The notes: generated by a model from the sequence alone, not told the origin. A stretch of 64,000 nt of DNA from Isochrysis galbana (GCA_018136815.1 CM030931.1:436511-500510); one strand, 5' to 3'; positions 1 to 11,015 are shown, counted from the first letter of the stretch. Translations and numbers: made by a program.

Positions 1-954
1 ACCCAGTCATCCACTCGGCTCGCGCGCCTGGTGGCGCGCGCACGCAGTCGAACTGCACGACAGCTGGAACCTCGTCTTCCTCGGCAGCCTCAACCTCGCT
101 CACCTGGTCTGGTGGGCAGGCCACAGCGTGTCGCACCGCGTCGTCGAGTGTCTCTTCTTCGCCGACTTCATCTACATCTGGGCCGACTTCGCATGGCTGC
201 TCGCGCTGCCAGAGTGCGTCAACCCGCGCGTCTGGCGCACGCTCGTCGCGCACCATGCCACCATTGTCTCCATGAGCTACCTTGGGTTCAACAATCCGGT
301 GAGCAGGCCGGATCGTGGCGGTTGGCGGGTTACGTTGCATGTGTGTTCATCGCCGCCTACGGCGGTTGGGTCCATGTCGCCCCGTGGCGTGTGGTGTGAC
401 GGTGGAGGATATGCGTCGTCACACCCAAGTGTTCACCCTTGTGTGTGTGGTCCGACAGTGGAGGACGTACTTAGTCATGCCCCAACGTTCTCCCCACTTG
501 GAGCGGCAGGTGCTGATGCGACACGCGGTCCGTTGTTGGGTCGTTGAGGTCGCCTCATGGAACCACATTGCGACGCGCAAGTTTAAGTCGCCTGTGTTCG
601 AGAAGGTGAACAAGCCGCTTTACATTGTCACCCGTCTAATAGGCTGGCCGGTCGCATACTTTGCTTACTTGCGCGACCGCAATTCACTCTCCGCGTCCGA
701 GGTACTGAGATGGGTGCGTGCCGCCCGGCCACTTTAAGCGGCCTGAGGGGGGCTTGATCGCACCCCACTGGGGTAGCTCCGACGACCGTCCCGTCCCATC
801 CACGCAGGTGCCGTCGCAGGTGCACATATTGCTCTCTTTCATGCAGCTTTTGCTGTATGGGTTGATGATTCATTGGGGATACAACCTGCTCTTGCGCAAG
901 CCAGACCCACCCAAGGGGAGGAAATCGAGCTTGGGAGCGCGCGCAGTGATGTAG
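1..954 (+). CDS. TLC-domain membrane protein, 3' part (5' end outside window)
   Basis: Three exons can be read: 2-298, 510-701 and 808-954, each junction GT-AG and phase 0. The joined protein contains a hydrophobic segment (LVFLGSLNLAHLVWW), the HH pair in LVAHHATIVSMSYLG, then VEVASWNHIATRKF and a last membrane helix (ILLSFMQLLLYGLMIHW). This order matches the C-terminal half of TRAM-LAG1-CLN8 domains, which occur in ceramide synthases and other lipid-linked membrane proteins of the ER or plasma membrane. The Lag1 signature typical of ceramide synthase is not complete, so a TLCD-like protein is as likely. The last exon ends in a short basic tail and TAG. An alternative acceptor at 820 would remove four residues. 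Substrate unknown. Confidence 0.6.
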
Positions 955-1769
955 GTGCGGCAGTGAGCACAGGTCTTGTGCATACCCAGGCGGACGAGGA
1001 TCCCCAGCATGTCTCAGTTTCGGATCGGTTAAGCGAGACGATTCGCTCTATCTTTGCGCCAGCGACTTTGACCCTCAAGACCAAGAAGGGTGAGTAGAAG
1101 AGCACAACGCGGAGCCGGCACAGGGGCCGCTAGACCATAGCGATGAGGCTGGACAGACGCGCGATGTAGTCGCCGCCGGCTACTATGTGTGTGCATGCGA
1201 GTACGTATCACTCAAGGCTAAATTGAGGCCAAGGTTGGGGGCTGGGAGTTATCTCTGTGGGGGACATCAGCGGTCGACCATGAGCTTCTCTACTTGTTCT
1301 CTACCCCCAGGGAATTTCCCGCACGTGATTTGCGTTTGATTCGCTCTCTGGGGACGGACTGAATCCGTCGCAGGCGTGCACACGGGTGATAGATGACTGG
1401 ATGGCCCGAATCAATCCCATGTGCGTGCATGTTATGTGTCTCGCTTGTTGGTTGTTAGACCAGTCAGACACGACGGCTAAAATAACGAAAGGCCGATCGC
1501 GGATGCGACAGTACACTAATAGAGTACCGTGTTGCGTTGAGGTTGAGGCGTTGGCGTTGAGAGTGTTGAGAGTTGAGAGAATCGGGGGCGGTCAGCGGTC
1601 AGGGTGGCTTCGCCTTTGGTCGCCTTTGGCGATGGCGATGGGGAAGCGTCGAAGTTTTAGTACTGAGGGACCGTATCCCTTCGTCACCAACGGAGCAACG
1701 GAGCGCCTTACCCCGAGATGGAGTTATCCGCCGTTGTTGACGCATGGCTCGTCCGGTGCGGATGCTACT
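955..1769. other. Intergenic, no gene recognised
   Basis: The short open frames here have no protein-like composition. A short G/T-rich stretch near 1530-1580 consists of degenerate GTTGAG-type units. An open frame at 873-1097 overlaps the end of the TLC gene and could reflect an alternative last exon, but nothing supports it. Confidence 0.5.
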
Positions 1770-2768
1770 TATCTCTTAAGAGGCGGCTGGAAGCACCTGC
1801 AAAGGTGCTTCGAGACCCTTTTTTATTCCTAGCATATTGGCGGCCCCTTGGAGCCTAGAGAACACTAAAATTGAGCTGGAGCCTTGCCATCAATATGGAG
1901 GACTAGTCTTATGCATAAGATGGAGTCGCATCGCCCGAAATTTGCTCCCATGACCTGATCGGTGGCGATGCTGCCGACGAGCCGGCGTCGCACGTCGTTC
2001 ACAACGCATGCTGCAGGAGATCGAGTCAGAGTTCACAACTCTCATCAAGATTATACGTGTCGGGGGCATTTATTGATGCTGAGTAATCTAAGCCTTACAA
2101 ATCATACACAAGATGAACTGCTCACAAACCCTTTGGACCAGAATATTTCATGGGCAAAGCGTTCCCCTTTGAGACAGACCACATACAAGCGAGCGGAGAC
2201 GAGCACACAACACACAAAAGCATTCAGACTGCACGTGCGCGCATTGCAGTGGACTGCCTGCGCGTCGCCGTGGCCAGCGCGCAGGCAGCCCATATGTGTC
2301 TAGCCATAACACTCCCTGATCGGGCGCGCAGACACAGACAGCCTGCCGTAAAATTGCTGGCTCGTGCTCGTGCGCTGCGCCATTGCCGCTGCAGCAGCTA
2401 GCCGCCAACACCAGCAGCCACTCGCCCGCCACTGTGGCGATCGGAACGTGCCGACCCACAAACAAAGGCAACCAGGCTTGTCAGTCCCCCTTCCCACCGC
2501 CTAGATGTTCGCCCATCTGCTCGTGAAAGGTGAAGCACCTTTCGCGGAGCGCGCATGCAGCGCCGCCCAGGTGACACAAATGGTGACCTAGCTCGCGCTG
2601 CGCGTCGAGCTGGGGGCTAGGGCCAAGATATGATGGGTGAGGGGTATGGAGACGCCCTCCCATGCCGCTACAGCCGCCAACGAGGTGGTCTGAGAGGCAT
2701 GGGAGGGCACGGCGCGGCGCGGCAACGGCGTGCAGCACCTCCGAAGGTGCTTCGCCTCTTAAGAGATA
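1770..2768. mobile_element. MITE-like element with hairpin-bearing terminal inverted repeats
   Basis: The left end at 1770 reads TATCTCTTAAGAGGCG, and the right end at 2753-2768 is its reverse complement. Each end contains the perfect palindrome CTCTTAAGAG (1773-1782 and 2756-2765). Inside it lies a hairpin with arms AAGCACCT/AGGTGCTT (1791-1810), mirrored by AGCACCT/AGGTGCT at 2734-2751. A related hairpin (GAAAGGTG/CACCTTTC) sits inside at 2524-2542. No transposase-like ORF lies between the ends, so it would be non-autonomous. No convincing target-site duplication was seen. Confidence 0.5.
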
Positions 2769-2859
2769 GCTAAAAAGATGTCCTACGACGATATAAGTTC
2801 TAACGGCTATTCAGCTTGTTCCGGGCAAAGCAGAGCTCGCTCGCACTCGCGCCGGACCC

Positions 2860-3037
2860 CCTGCCCACCCCCTCCCTCCCTCCCTCCCTCCCTCCCATTC
2901 TGCCTCTCGCTCTCTGTCGCCCGGTCTCACCCTTGCCCTCCGCCCTCCCCCCCACCCTCCGCCCCCTCCTTCCCCATCCCTCTCTCCCCACCAATCACCC
3001 GCTCGCCACCTCATTCTCTCACGCTCACCAAGTCCCC
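2860..3037 (+). promoter_or_regulatory. Pyrimidine-rich leader before the glycosyltransferase-like gene
   Basis: About 180 bases made almost only of C and T (CCCTCC repeats) end just before the ATG at 3041. The same arrangement precedes the KDM5-like gene, RPB1, the 55.1 kb ORF, UBR, FNR and the S1 protein, always pyrimidine on the sense strand. It is probably core promoter, 5' UTR, or both. Confidence 0.45.
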
Positions 3038-3040
3038 CTC

Positions 3041-4738
3041 ATGGCATCTCGCAGCCGCGGCGGCTCCTCATCGCCGCCGCGAGCCCTACGTCAGGCAGCG
3101 CTGATCGCCGGCTGCGGTCTAGGCTTTGTAAGCCTGTTGCGTCTCACGTGGCCCTCCGGTGACCACCTTGAACTGCACCAGAGTGGTGGGGGCGGCCGCT
3201 TTGCGGTGGAGGGGCACGCAGCACTCTCAGTGGATGAGCGGCGTGTCGCGGACGGCAGTAAAGCGGGTGTGGCCCCCGCCGGTGGCCGCTTAGCACGCGT
3301 CGGGCTCATTATGCTCATAGTCAACCGCTTTCCCAAGTGGTGGCCCTTTTTGGTCGCCACATACAAGCGAAACGCGCCGCAGTACACGCTTCTTGCAGTT
3401 CACACGGCAGGGAGGTATGAGGCACCGCCTGCGGTCACCGTTGACGACGCGCATATACGATACGTACACATTCCGCCGGAGGAGCTGCGCAGCCGCTTTG
3501 TCGCTAGGCTGGGTGCTTCACAGTCGCAGGCCACCGCTAAGCTGGCCACACTCAAAGGGCTGAGCGACCTCAAGCCGTTCTATGGGTGCTTATTCGAGCA
3601 GGAGATTGCGGAGTACACTCATTGGGGTTGGGTCGACTGGGATATACTGCTAGGCGACATGGCTTCAATCGTTCCTGAGAGCTTGCTGTGGGAGACAGAC
3701 GCGGTCACCTTCCCGGGCGCGACGCTTGGCTTTGCGTGGGCGGGCCAGCTGACCATTTTTCAGAACCGAGGAGAGACACGGGAACTCTACACCGTCACCC
3801 CTGACTTTCTAAGTCTCGGCTTTAAGAGTACCGGTGAGTCGACAGCCCCCCCCCCCCCCCCCGCCTCCACTTTCCCCATGCAATTCGTAAGGTGGGGTAC
3901 GAGAGTGCATCATACGCTGCCCATGGGCTCAGGGTGCACATCGTTCCTATCACGCTATTCCCTCGGGTTGTGCCTGTGGTAACAAGGCACACAGTAGTGC
4001 GGAGAGTTCGCCTTCTAGCAAAGCAGCACGTTGCGAGCCCTTGGCTCGTTCCAAGCACCCTTCTGTGTACTCACAGGCGATGGCCAATCTGGATGGGAGG
4101 AGCGCGTCTTTCTTCGTGATGTGCTTCGTGCAAAGCCTCAATTCTCCATCAACTTTCACATGGCGGCACAGATCGACTACAAGGCGCAGTGGCTCACATG
4201 GGTTCCGGTCGACCATTATTGGCACGAGGGACGCATCTTCCGCTGCTCCTCGTCCCCCTTTTCGAAATCTGGGAGACCGCCCTTGTTGTTGACCAACGTC
4301 TCGCGCTGGCTGCGTCAGGTTGAGCAGATACAGAGTGACCCTCGAGGCTTCTACAACTCGAAGGATCGCGTCTGCCTAAGGTGGGACCTGACCTCGTCGC
4401 CGTGGATGTGTTGCCCGCACTCACTCGGTGTGAGCTACTTGTGGAGCGACAGACGACTTCGTGGCCGGGTAACACCCTACCCCGAGCATGACACGACAAT
4501 GCGCGAAGCGCTTGCAGCCAAGGCCAGGAAGGCACATTCACGCGTACGCGTTGAGAGCATGCCTTACGGCAAGTGCCAGGAGGGTGCCTTCTTTCATGCA
4601 GGTCTCACGCCGAGTGAGCGAGCACCTGCATGTGCCGGGGGAACATGGGCTTTGCTCGACGACATCGGTAGATTTAGCGGTGATTTGAAAGTGCTCGATG
4701 CAGGGAGCTGCACTAGCAGCGGTGGGATACCTACTTAG
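3041..4738 (+). CDS. Type II membrane glycosyltransferase-like protein (DUF6625-like)
   Basis: Two exons, 3041-3833 and 4077-4738 (phase 1, GT-AG), encode 484 residues. A single hydrophobic segment near residues 14-33 suggests a signal anchor and a lumenal Golgi or ER domain. The core SDLKPFYGCLFEQEIAEY... WGWVDWDILLGD (about 176-207) has the aromatic-rich D-x-D pattern seen in bacterial and algal DUF6625 / glycosyltransferase-like proteins, where the acidic pair is expected to bind a metal-nucleotide sugar. The following FAWAGQLTIFQN also fits that family. The frame is open upstream to 2816, but that stretch is the pyrimidine-rich leader, so the ATG that begins the signal anchor is preferred. 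Donor and acceptor sugars cannot be told. Confidence 0.6.
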
Positions 4739-5295
4739 CCGTGCGATGGCCTAGCTAGTGATACTTGCGGCGCTCGCGTGTATGTCTATGGTGATCAAGA
4801 TTGAAAAAAAAGGTCCAATGAACCGCTACTTGCACGGCGTGTCTCATCTGCTCGTATGTGGTGGGGACGATTCGACTCCGGGAGTTCCGTTCTCTCTCGC
4901 CGTTCGTTCGCTACCTCCTTCGTCGCTCTCGTCGTCCTCGAATCATTCGTTCAATGCTCTCGCTTACGAGCGCTCAACGCTAATTCTTACCTTGAGCTCC
5001 GTCGCTGCCGATCCGTTTGCTGTTGCCAGTCAAATTTTGGATGGACTGGCCGATTCGTTCCCTCGAAACTCGCCGTTAAGCTGCCTTGGCCGTGCCAGCG
5101 AGAAAGTCGAGTTCCGTCAAAAGAGGGCCAGGTGATATTTTGTTTTCTCTTAGACTGTTGGCGTAACGTTACACGCTAATCCTCCATCTATAGCTATAAA
5201 AAAACATCTGAAGATTCTGGGCTGCACACCTACTACTGACTGGGTATCCCCTCTCTACTTACACCGCCCTTAAAACTATTGTTATAGTTTTAGCG
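4739..5295. other. Intergenic; contains an inverted copy of a dispersed repeat terminus
   Basis: No gene is supported. At 5110-5134 the sequence is the reverse complement of the terminal motif CTCTTTTGACGGAAC, also seen near 21985, 36590 and 62340. The remainder up to the LINE ORF1 start is probably the 5' region of that element. Confidence 0.45.
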
Positions 5296-6954
5296 ATGGA
5301 GCGCGCGCCGACCGCTCCCACCTCCCAGCCCTCTGCCGCCACGACGCCCCAACGGGGCCGACCCAAGCCACCGGAGCCCAAGCGCTCGCAACCCTCAGCC
5401 CCTCCCGATCAGGACGTCGAGATGGCGCCACCTCCCTCTCCTCCCAGGCAGCCTCACAGCCAGGGAACAGGCAGAGTCCTGTTTCCTTGTGCAGACCAGA
5501 GCCAGGGCAATGCCCTGCCACAGGCCTCCCTCGACACGCCACCCAACCAAGGACTCCCCATGGGGGCTGGCAGCACTGCTGCCACCCCCATGGTGGCAAC
5601 TCCTACCATCAGTGCACCCCTCGGGGGCGGGCACTTGACACAATAACAATCAGCAATCCTGGGGGCTTTTGCGCCCTCCAACCAACAACCAACACCTGCG
5701 CAAAAATCCTACGCGGAAGCCGCCCAGAAGGGACCCATGGGGAAGACTCCAATGCAGCAAGCTCAGAAGCAACCAGCCCCACAGCCACAGCAGCCATCGC
5801 GCAAGCGGGCCGACCCCCAATCAGACCCCAAGCCGATTGCAAACAACAACACACAACTTGCTCCCCCCCCTCTTGATGAGGAGGAAGAGCCGGAAGACAC
5901 CCCTTTTTTCATTCAGCTAGCTCAGCTAGCTGACGACAAGAAGGATATCAAAAGCGAAGATGTAGCTACCTTCATGAAATTCCTCCTCTCTAGGCTGGAA
6001 GGCCTAGACGCAACTCCGGATGGTATGGACAAGGGCCGTAAAGGCCCTTGGATCTTCTACGTCGATGAGGACGCACACGATCAATTCAAGGCCGCATATG
6101 GAGACAAAGTTAATACGGCACTCTCTGGAGTCCCGCACGAGTTTGGAATCACCTACGGCGCGTTAGCCGACTCGGCCCCTCGCAAGTCGAGCGCCATCCG
6201 GTCCTCTCTCAAAGAGGTGGCGACCTACATCGTATTCCGCATCTTTGACCCGATCAAGGCGTACAAAACCAAGACTAGGCATCTGGCTAACTCGCTCGAG
6301 CGCGAGGGTTTCCACGTGCTAAGGGGCAACCAACAGCGAGCCAAAACTTCACTGGAAGGAATCACGAAGGTCGAATCCGGCAAGCGCCCAATCTGGCATT
6401 TCTATGTTTACACAGACACGTCTGCCTTGGGGCACCGTTTCCCTCGAAACTTCCATGTGACTCTCGATGACGGAGAAAAATTCAACCTGGACTATGCGGT
6501 CCGATCATCAGTGGAATGCGTGACTCCTGAGGCGGAGTTAGCCATCCATGGAGCCCCTGGGGGTTGCAAAGGATACGACAAGCCGTGGGCAATCTCATTT
6601 CTGCGCAAGAATCAAGTTAGCTTTCGCCAGTGTACGTGCGAACAAGATAAGGCGAAAGCAGAGCAACGTAAGCGTCAAAGGGACGCTAGCAACGCCATGG
6701 ACTACAGGGCCATCATGGGTCTTGGAGCGGCGGCGCCATGCCGCCGATTCATGGCGGGTGAATGCAAGAACAACCGCATGAAAGGACGCCAAATCGTCCA
6801 ATGCTCCTCAAGCCACGACATCCCCGGATGTTGGGTAAAAGATCCCGTCACGGGCAAACAAACTTGTATGGTCAAATGCAATCTGAAACCTAATAAGGCT
6901 TATCCAGGGTACTGCGTGAACGGAGTTAGTTGCCTCTACCGTCATGGTGAATAG
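5296..6954 (+). pseudogene. LINE ORF1-like, Pro/Gln-rich with Cys-rich C-terminus, one in-frame stop
   Basis: One reading frame runs from ATG 5296 to TAG 6954 with a single interruption, TAA at 5644-5646. The first part is Pro/Ser/Gln rich. After the stop comes QKSYAEAAQKGP, a motif typical of LINE ORF1 proteins, then a charged linker and a globular region (about 6050-6600). The C-terminus is Cys/His-rich (CRRFMAGEC ... CSSSHDIPGC ... CMVKC ... YCVNGVSCLYRHGE), suggesting CCCH-like zinc binding to RNA. If the stop is real the N-terminal part is lost and ATG 5737 would be the first useful start of a 405-residue product. The role is inferred: nucleic-acid binding in the retrotransposon RNP. Confidence 0.6.
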
Positions 6955-8014
6955 TAACGATCTAAAGATTGCGACATACAATATGAACGGAGCTAAACAT
7001 AAACTAGCGTCTACGCTAGCCCAAGCGAAATTTGGAGGGATACATGTTCTTTACGCGCAAGAACTACACCATTACAGCGATGGGTGGCACCTTAGGGTGC
7101 AAGGTTTGGCCCGGTCCCTGGGTTGGGACTGGTTTCAATCTCCCGCGACTAGGGGCGACCCTGGGAGCGGAGTGGCGATAGCCATCAGAAAGGACAGAGG
7201 CGACGTAGTAGTAGAATCTTGGTCGGTAGTTATCCCGGGGAGGATGATAATAGTTAAAGCTAAAATGGGACATGAAACGATAACTTTCTCTTCTGTATAC
7301 CTTAATGCGCAACCTACTAAACGCAGGGACGAAATAAAAATATTGCACGCGGCGGCGGACATACTTCCGCACACTATACTAGCGGGCGATTTTAATTGCG
7401 TGGAAAACGTCACTAGAGATACTAGGTCGAACCCGGGGGCGGCCCCTTACACGAATTCGGGAGGCAGAGCCCTAGCGCGGGCGATAGCAGCACGAGGACT
7501 TACTGACGTCCAGACATTGGTTGACCCCGGCCTTAGAGATCAATACACGAGGTGCGGTCATCAGACCTTCACTAGAATAGACCGTATATACGCCGCGGAA
7601 TACTACTCCACGTGGAAGTGGCACAAGGCGTATATAGATTTAAGACTTTTCACGGGCATGGCGGCATCAGACCACCACCCGGTGGTGGCAACCTTTACGA
7701 TTGCCCCTCCCAGACGGGCGACTGAGATTGAGGCCAAGATACCGCAGGAGGTGCTAGACGACCCGGAGGCACGCGAGATAATAAACCTCCTCTGGAGGAG
7801 CCTGTACCCGTCCCCCCCGGGAGAGGACGCTAGAGATAAGATCAGGGTGTGGACGGAAACCAAAAGGAAAGTGTCCTCGATTCTACTCGCTAAGGCGGTG
7901 GAACTTCGTAGACGAAGATCGTACGCCCAAGCGGAGATAGACGCTGAAGTCGTGCGCGCGCTGCTTCTGCTTCGACCAGGGGCTGAAGGGCTGAAAAAAA
8001 TTCTTGATTCTTGA
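6944..8014 (+). CDS. LINE ORF2 fragment: AP-type endonuclease domain
   Basis: The ORF starts at ATG 6944, inside the end of ORF1 (ATGGTGAATAG holds the ORF2 start and the ORF1 TAG), which suggests termination-reinitiation. The exonuclease-endonuclease-phosphatase fold is clear: ATYNMNG (residues 10-16), catalytic E40 in YAQE, GDFNCV (about 147-152), RIDRIY (about 211-216) and SDHHPV (about 242-247). This domain nicks target DNA for target-primed reverse transcription. A helical linker follows, then TGA at 8014 where the RT domain should begin, so the element is defective. Confidence 0.8.
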   Translation: MVNSNDLKIATYNMNGAKHKLASTLAQAKFGGIHVLYAQELHHYSDGWHLRVQGLARSLGWDWFQSPATRGDPGSGVAIAIRKDRGDVVVESWSVVIPGRMIIVKAKMGHETITFSSVYLNAQPTKRRDEIKILHAAADILPHTILAGDFNCVENVTRDTRSNPGAAPYTNSGGRALARAIAARGLTDVQTLVDPGLRDQYTRCGHQTFTRIDRIYAAEYYSTWKWHKAYIDLRLFTGMAASDHHPVVATFTIAPPRRATEIEAKIPQEVLDDPEAREIINLLWRSLYPSPPGEDARDKIRVWTETKRKVSSILLAKAVELRRRRSYAQAEIDAEVVRALLLLRPGAEGLKKILDS

Positions 8015-8402
8015 GAAGGTTCAGGCTACTATACTGCTAGCTACGGGGGTCCCATCGCACTCACGGTGCTTCTTCTCGTCATCGCCTAAACCCAACTCTC
8101 TCACCCCCTTACCCGCTAACCCCCCCCCCCCCCTCCCCCCTCAAGCAAGGGGCATCGACTCCAACCGGATTAGGGAGCTAGTTAGGGAGCGGGCGGACGG
8201 CGACGAGCTTGTGAGCAAGCTGCTCGCCGCGGCTTTCGAGGCGATGGTGCCGGCGACGCAAAACCACGCGGCCGCGCGCGCGGGCGGGCCCGAGCCCGAG
8301 CGGCCTGAGCGAGCACAAAATCAGCTGATATCAGTGGCGGCTTGTATATTTGCTGCAGATCTATATACGACAAGCAACGTCCTATATGGAGGATGATATG
8401 AG

Positions 8403-8475
8403 CGTCAAGCGGCTCAGGTGACAGTGCGGGGCCCATACGCAGGATAGGATACCTGTTCGATTCCCGTCCGACTTC
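8403..8475 (+). repeat. tRNA-related sequence with A-box and B-box spacing (possible SINE head)
   Basis: CGGCTCAGGTG at 8410-8420 matches the Pol III A-box TRGYNNARNNG except for its first base. TGTTCGATTCC at 8454-8464 matches the B-box GGTTCGANTCC at all but one base. Their start-to-start distance of 44 is that of a tRNA. The acceptor and T stems do not pair well, so it is not a functional tRNA. A tRNA-derived SINE head or tRNA relic is the likely reading. Confidence 0.3.
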
Positions 8476-8900
8476 AACGATGATCAATTTTTCTGCACTT
8501 TTTTTTGGGATGTAGAAAGTAAAGGGGACTGCGTGTTTTGTTTTCTCCCCGCTCCAAGCTGCGGACAACTGACAACTCATATCAGTTATGAGCTCGAGGT
8601 GAGCTAATACTGATGTAAAAAACTGATACCAGTACTGATGCACCATCACTGACCAGAACCATAACGATAAGGATGTTCACATCCCGGGCCCGCCGAACAC
8701 ACACCACCTAACAACAACACCAACCCAAACACAACCGACACAACAGCTGGCAATGGCAAGAAGCAAGAAGCCAGACACCAGACACGATTGAACGCCGTTG
8801 AACGCGCGCGTGGCAGCCGATCGATAGCCCGATGCCGATGGCGCAGGAGGAAGGAGTGATTTGACCATCGGGGATTGGCACAAGCCGCCTGCCTCTAGCT

Positions 8901-8960
8901 CTAGAAGCCCCTAAGTAGAGCACGAGGGGACGGGCCGCAAGGCGAGCGGGATGAGTGGTA
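8901..8960 (-). repeat. Dispersed repeat, inverted partner of 20901-20958
   Basis: The reverse complement of this stretch shares CGCCTTGCGGC and, a few bases on, CCCCTCGTGCTCTACTTAGG followed by GGCT with 20916-20953. This is about 50 alignable bases with a few differences. Confidence 0.6.
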
Positions 8961-9379
8961 AGGAAAGCGGGCGTGGCGGCATGGTAGAAGTGCGCAAGGC
9001 CAAGGCCGGGCACGCGGCGAAACTTGTAAGAGATTTGTTTAGAGAGGCCCCTATTTGACCGGCCTCATAATAAAAGTGGCGTTATCGTATTCGTAAAAAT
9101 TTAAGACACACGCGATCCGCAACTTGAAGTTGCAACTTGCAACGGCCGTCTCGACCCTTCGGCAAGTACCACGAATGCGAGCAGCATGCGCGCCGGGAAT
9201 ACAATTCGTCTGAGACTGACGTCGCGTGCGTCAAGCGCGCACGGGCGTCTGGGCTGCCGCTCTGACGCCCAATCACGCAACAATGCCAGCTCCATAGTGG
9301 CGCGCACGCGGTACCCATCTCAGCCACACGTCGTCCCTTGCGGTTGGAACGACGAAGGCTCCCATCCCAGCAAGTGCAT

Positions 9380-11015
9380 TTAGTACACCTCGACGTGCCA
9401 CTGGCCGTTCTTCTTCCACTCGCCGAGCTTGTCCTCCCAAACGAGGCCCTTCTCCTTGCAGACGCCCTCGAGCATCTCGGTGATGCCCGGCATCATGCCC
9501 TTGAGGCCGCAGAAATACATGTGCGCGCCGTTGTCCATGCGGTTGAAGACCTCGTCGGAGTACTCGGCGACCTTGTCCTGAATGTACATCTTGCCACCAT
9601 TCTTGTTGGTCTGCTCACGCGAGAGGGCGTAGTCGACGCGGAAGTTGTTGGGGTGCGACTTGAGGACCGACTGCCACTCGTCGTCGTAGAGGAGAGCGTC
9701 CGAGTTGGCGACGCCGAGGAAGAGCCAGGCGAGGCCCTTGTAGACCTCGCCGAAGGGGGTCTTCTCCACAAAGAGGCGGCGGATGAACGAGCGGTACGGG
9801 GCAATGCCAGTGCCGGTGGCGACCATGATGAGGTCGACGTTCGGGTTCTGCTCCGGGATGAGCATAACCTTGCCAGATGGGCCGGTCAGCTTCACCTCGT
9901 CACCCGGCTTCGCGTCGCAGAGGTAGTTGGAGCAGACGCCCTTCTTGGCCGGGTCCTCGGCCTTGAGCTCCGGGCACCAGTAGGTGGCGCGACGCACGCA
10001 GAGGGTGGTGGTGGTGCCGGTCATGTCGTCACCGTAGCGCGACGACGCGATCGAGTAGAGGCGGACGGAGTTGGGCTTGCCGTTCTTCGGGTTGATGCCC
10101 GGGGGAATAACACCGTAGGACTGGCCCTCCCAGTAGGGCATCTTGCCCTCATGCGACATGACAATGTTGCAGGTCTCGCCAGTCGCCTCCGGGCCGACGA
10201 TGCGCTTCACCGAGATGATCTTGCCGGTGAAGGGCGCCTTGTTCTTGTAGCTGTGGGCAGGAGGAGTCTCCGGGGTCAGCAACGTGCGAGTCAAGTGGGC
10301 ACAGGCGGGTGAAATGGATGTCCTTGAGGGAGCGCGCAGAAGTGTGGTTGGTCGAGGTACCACGGCCCTCAACGTAGTCTCGTCCGAACGGGCCCGTGGC
10401 GGGAGGGGGCGCCGCGCCGCGGTCTGCAGCCTTGCGCAGGAGGTCTCTGGCTAGCTGCGCACGTGTTGACCGGGATGTTGGACTGGTCCCAGTACGGCGA
10501 GGCCTCAAGGAAGTCCTGCTTGCCGGAGGCCGAGGCGGCCGGGGCCGGCGCATTCATCGCCGTGTTGTAGGCAGCCCTGGCCGACGAGCGATGGGGGGGG
10601 AGGAGAAGATGAGAAGGGTGGTGGGACAGAGCAAGGGCCAGCGGCGCAGAGCAGACCCTGTGCAAGGAGGCAGCGCGCTCGCAGAGGTTTGGATGGGCGC
10701 GGGCGAGCGTAGAAGGGGGTGGGGGTCGAGTTCCGGTGTCTCTCTCCCTCCGCGTACGCCCCGCTGCCCTCCGCCGCTCGCGCTCCCCCGCCCTTGCAGC
10801 CCCAACGAGGAAGCCCATCCCAGCCGTCGGATTCGGCCCCCGAGGGCTCGGCTCTCTCTCGCTTACTCAAAGGCGGTCTTGTCGATCGAGGTGGTGGAGA
10901 CGCAGTCCTCGAACCAGGGCTCGTCGGAGGCCATGCGCACGCCCATGCGAGACGGCGCCACACGCGCCATAGGGGCGTGGAGGCCCAGGCAGGCGACTGC
11001 GGCGGCGGTCAGCAT
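9380..11015 (-). CDS. petH: Plastid ferredoxin--NADP(+) reductase
   Basis: Three exons on the minus strand, 11015-10867, 10576-10463 and 10250-9380, all GT-AG and in phase, encode 377 residues. The enzyme passes electrons from photosystem-I-reduced ferredoxin to NADP+ at the stromal thylakoid face. The FAD-binding RLYSIAS is at about 151-157 and the NADP-binding [10 protein letters not shown] at about 234-243. The C-terminus GQWHVEVY ends in the conserved stacking Tyr. The start [15 protein letters not shown] is hydrophobic and followed by a basic Arg-rich stretch up to about residue 30. This could be a signal-plus-transit presequence, as expected for a secondary plastid. The first junction joins FE to AAYNTAM and the second gives [12 protein letters not shown], the conserved FNR start. 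It is divergent from the LPA1-like gene. Confidence 0.93.

Larger units (their letters stand above)
5296..8014 (+). mobile_element. Non-LTR (LINE) retrotransposon, incomplete: ORF1 and endonuclease, no RT
   Basis: ORF1 and ORF2 lie in tandem and overlap by 11 bases. ORF2 carries an AP-endonuclease-like domain but stops before any reverse transcriptase motif. Downstream of 8014 the frame is broken, and no RT is found before the FNR gene. The 3' boundary and target-site duplications could not be fixed. RT-like LINE relics near 21.3 and 22.2 kb may be from related elements. Confidence 0.75.
8015..9379. other. Intergenic between LINE and FNR gene
   Basis: A poly-C run lies near 8120-8135. A frame at 8145-8260 (GIDSNRIRELVRERADGDE) looks mildly protein-like but could not be tied to any family or to ORF2. 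tRNA-like box sequences (8410-8464) and a dispersed repeat (8901-8960) are listed separately. No other gene is seen. Confidence 0.4.

Noticed and set aside
9338-10312. 324-codon plus-strand ORF across the FNR gene
   Set aside because: It is the antisense shadow of FNR: Leu/Val/Ala/Arg-rich, no domain, while the opposite strand encodes a complete conserved enzyme.
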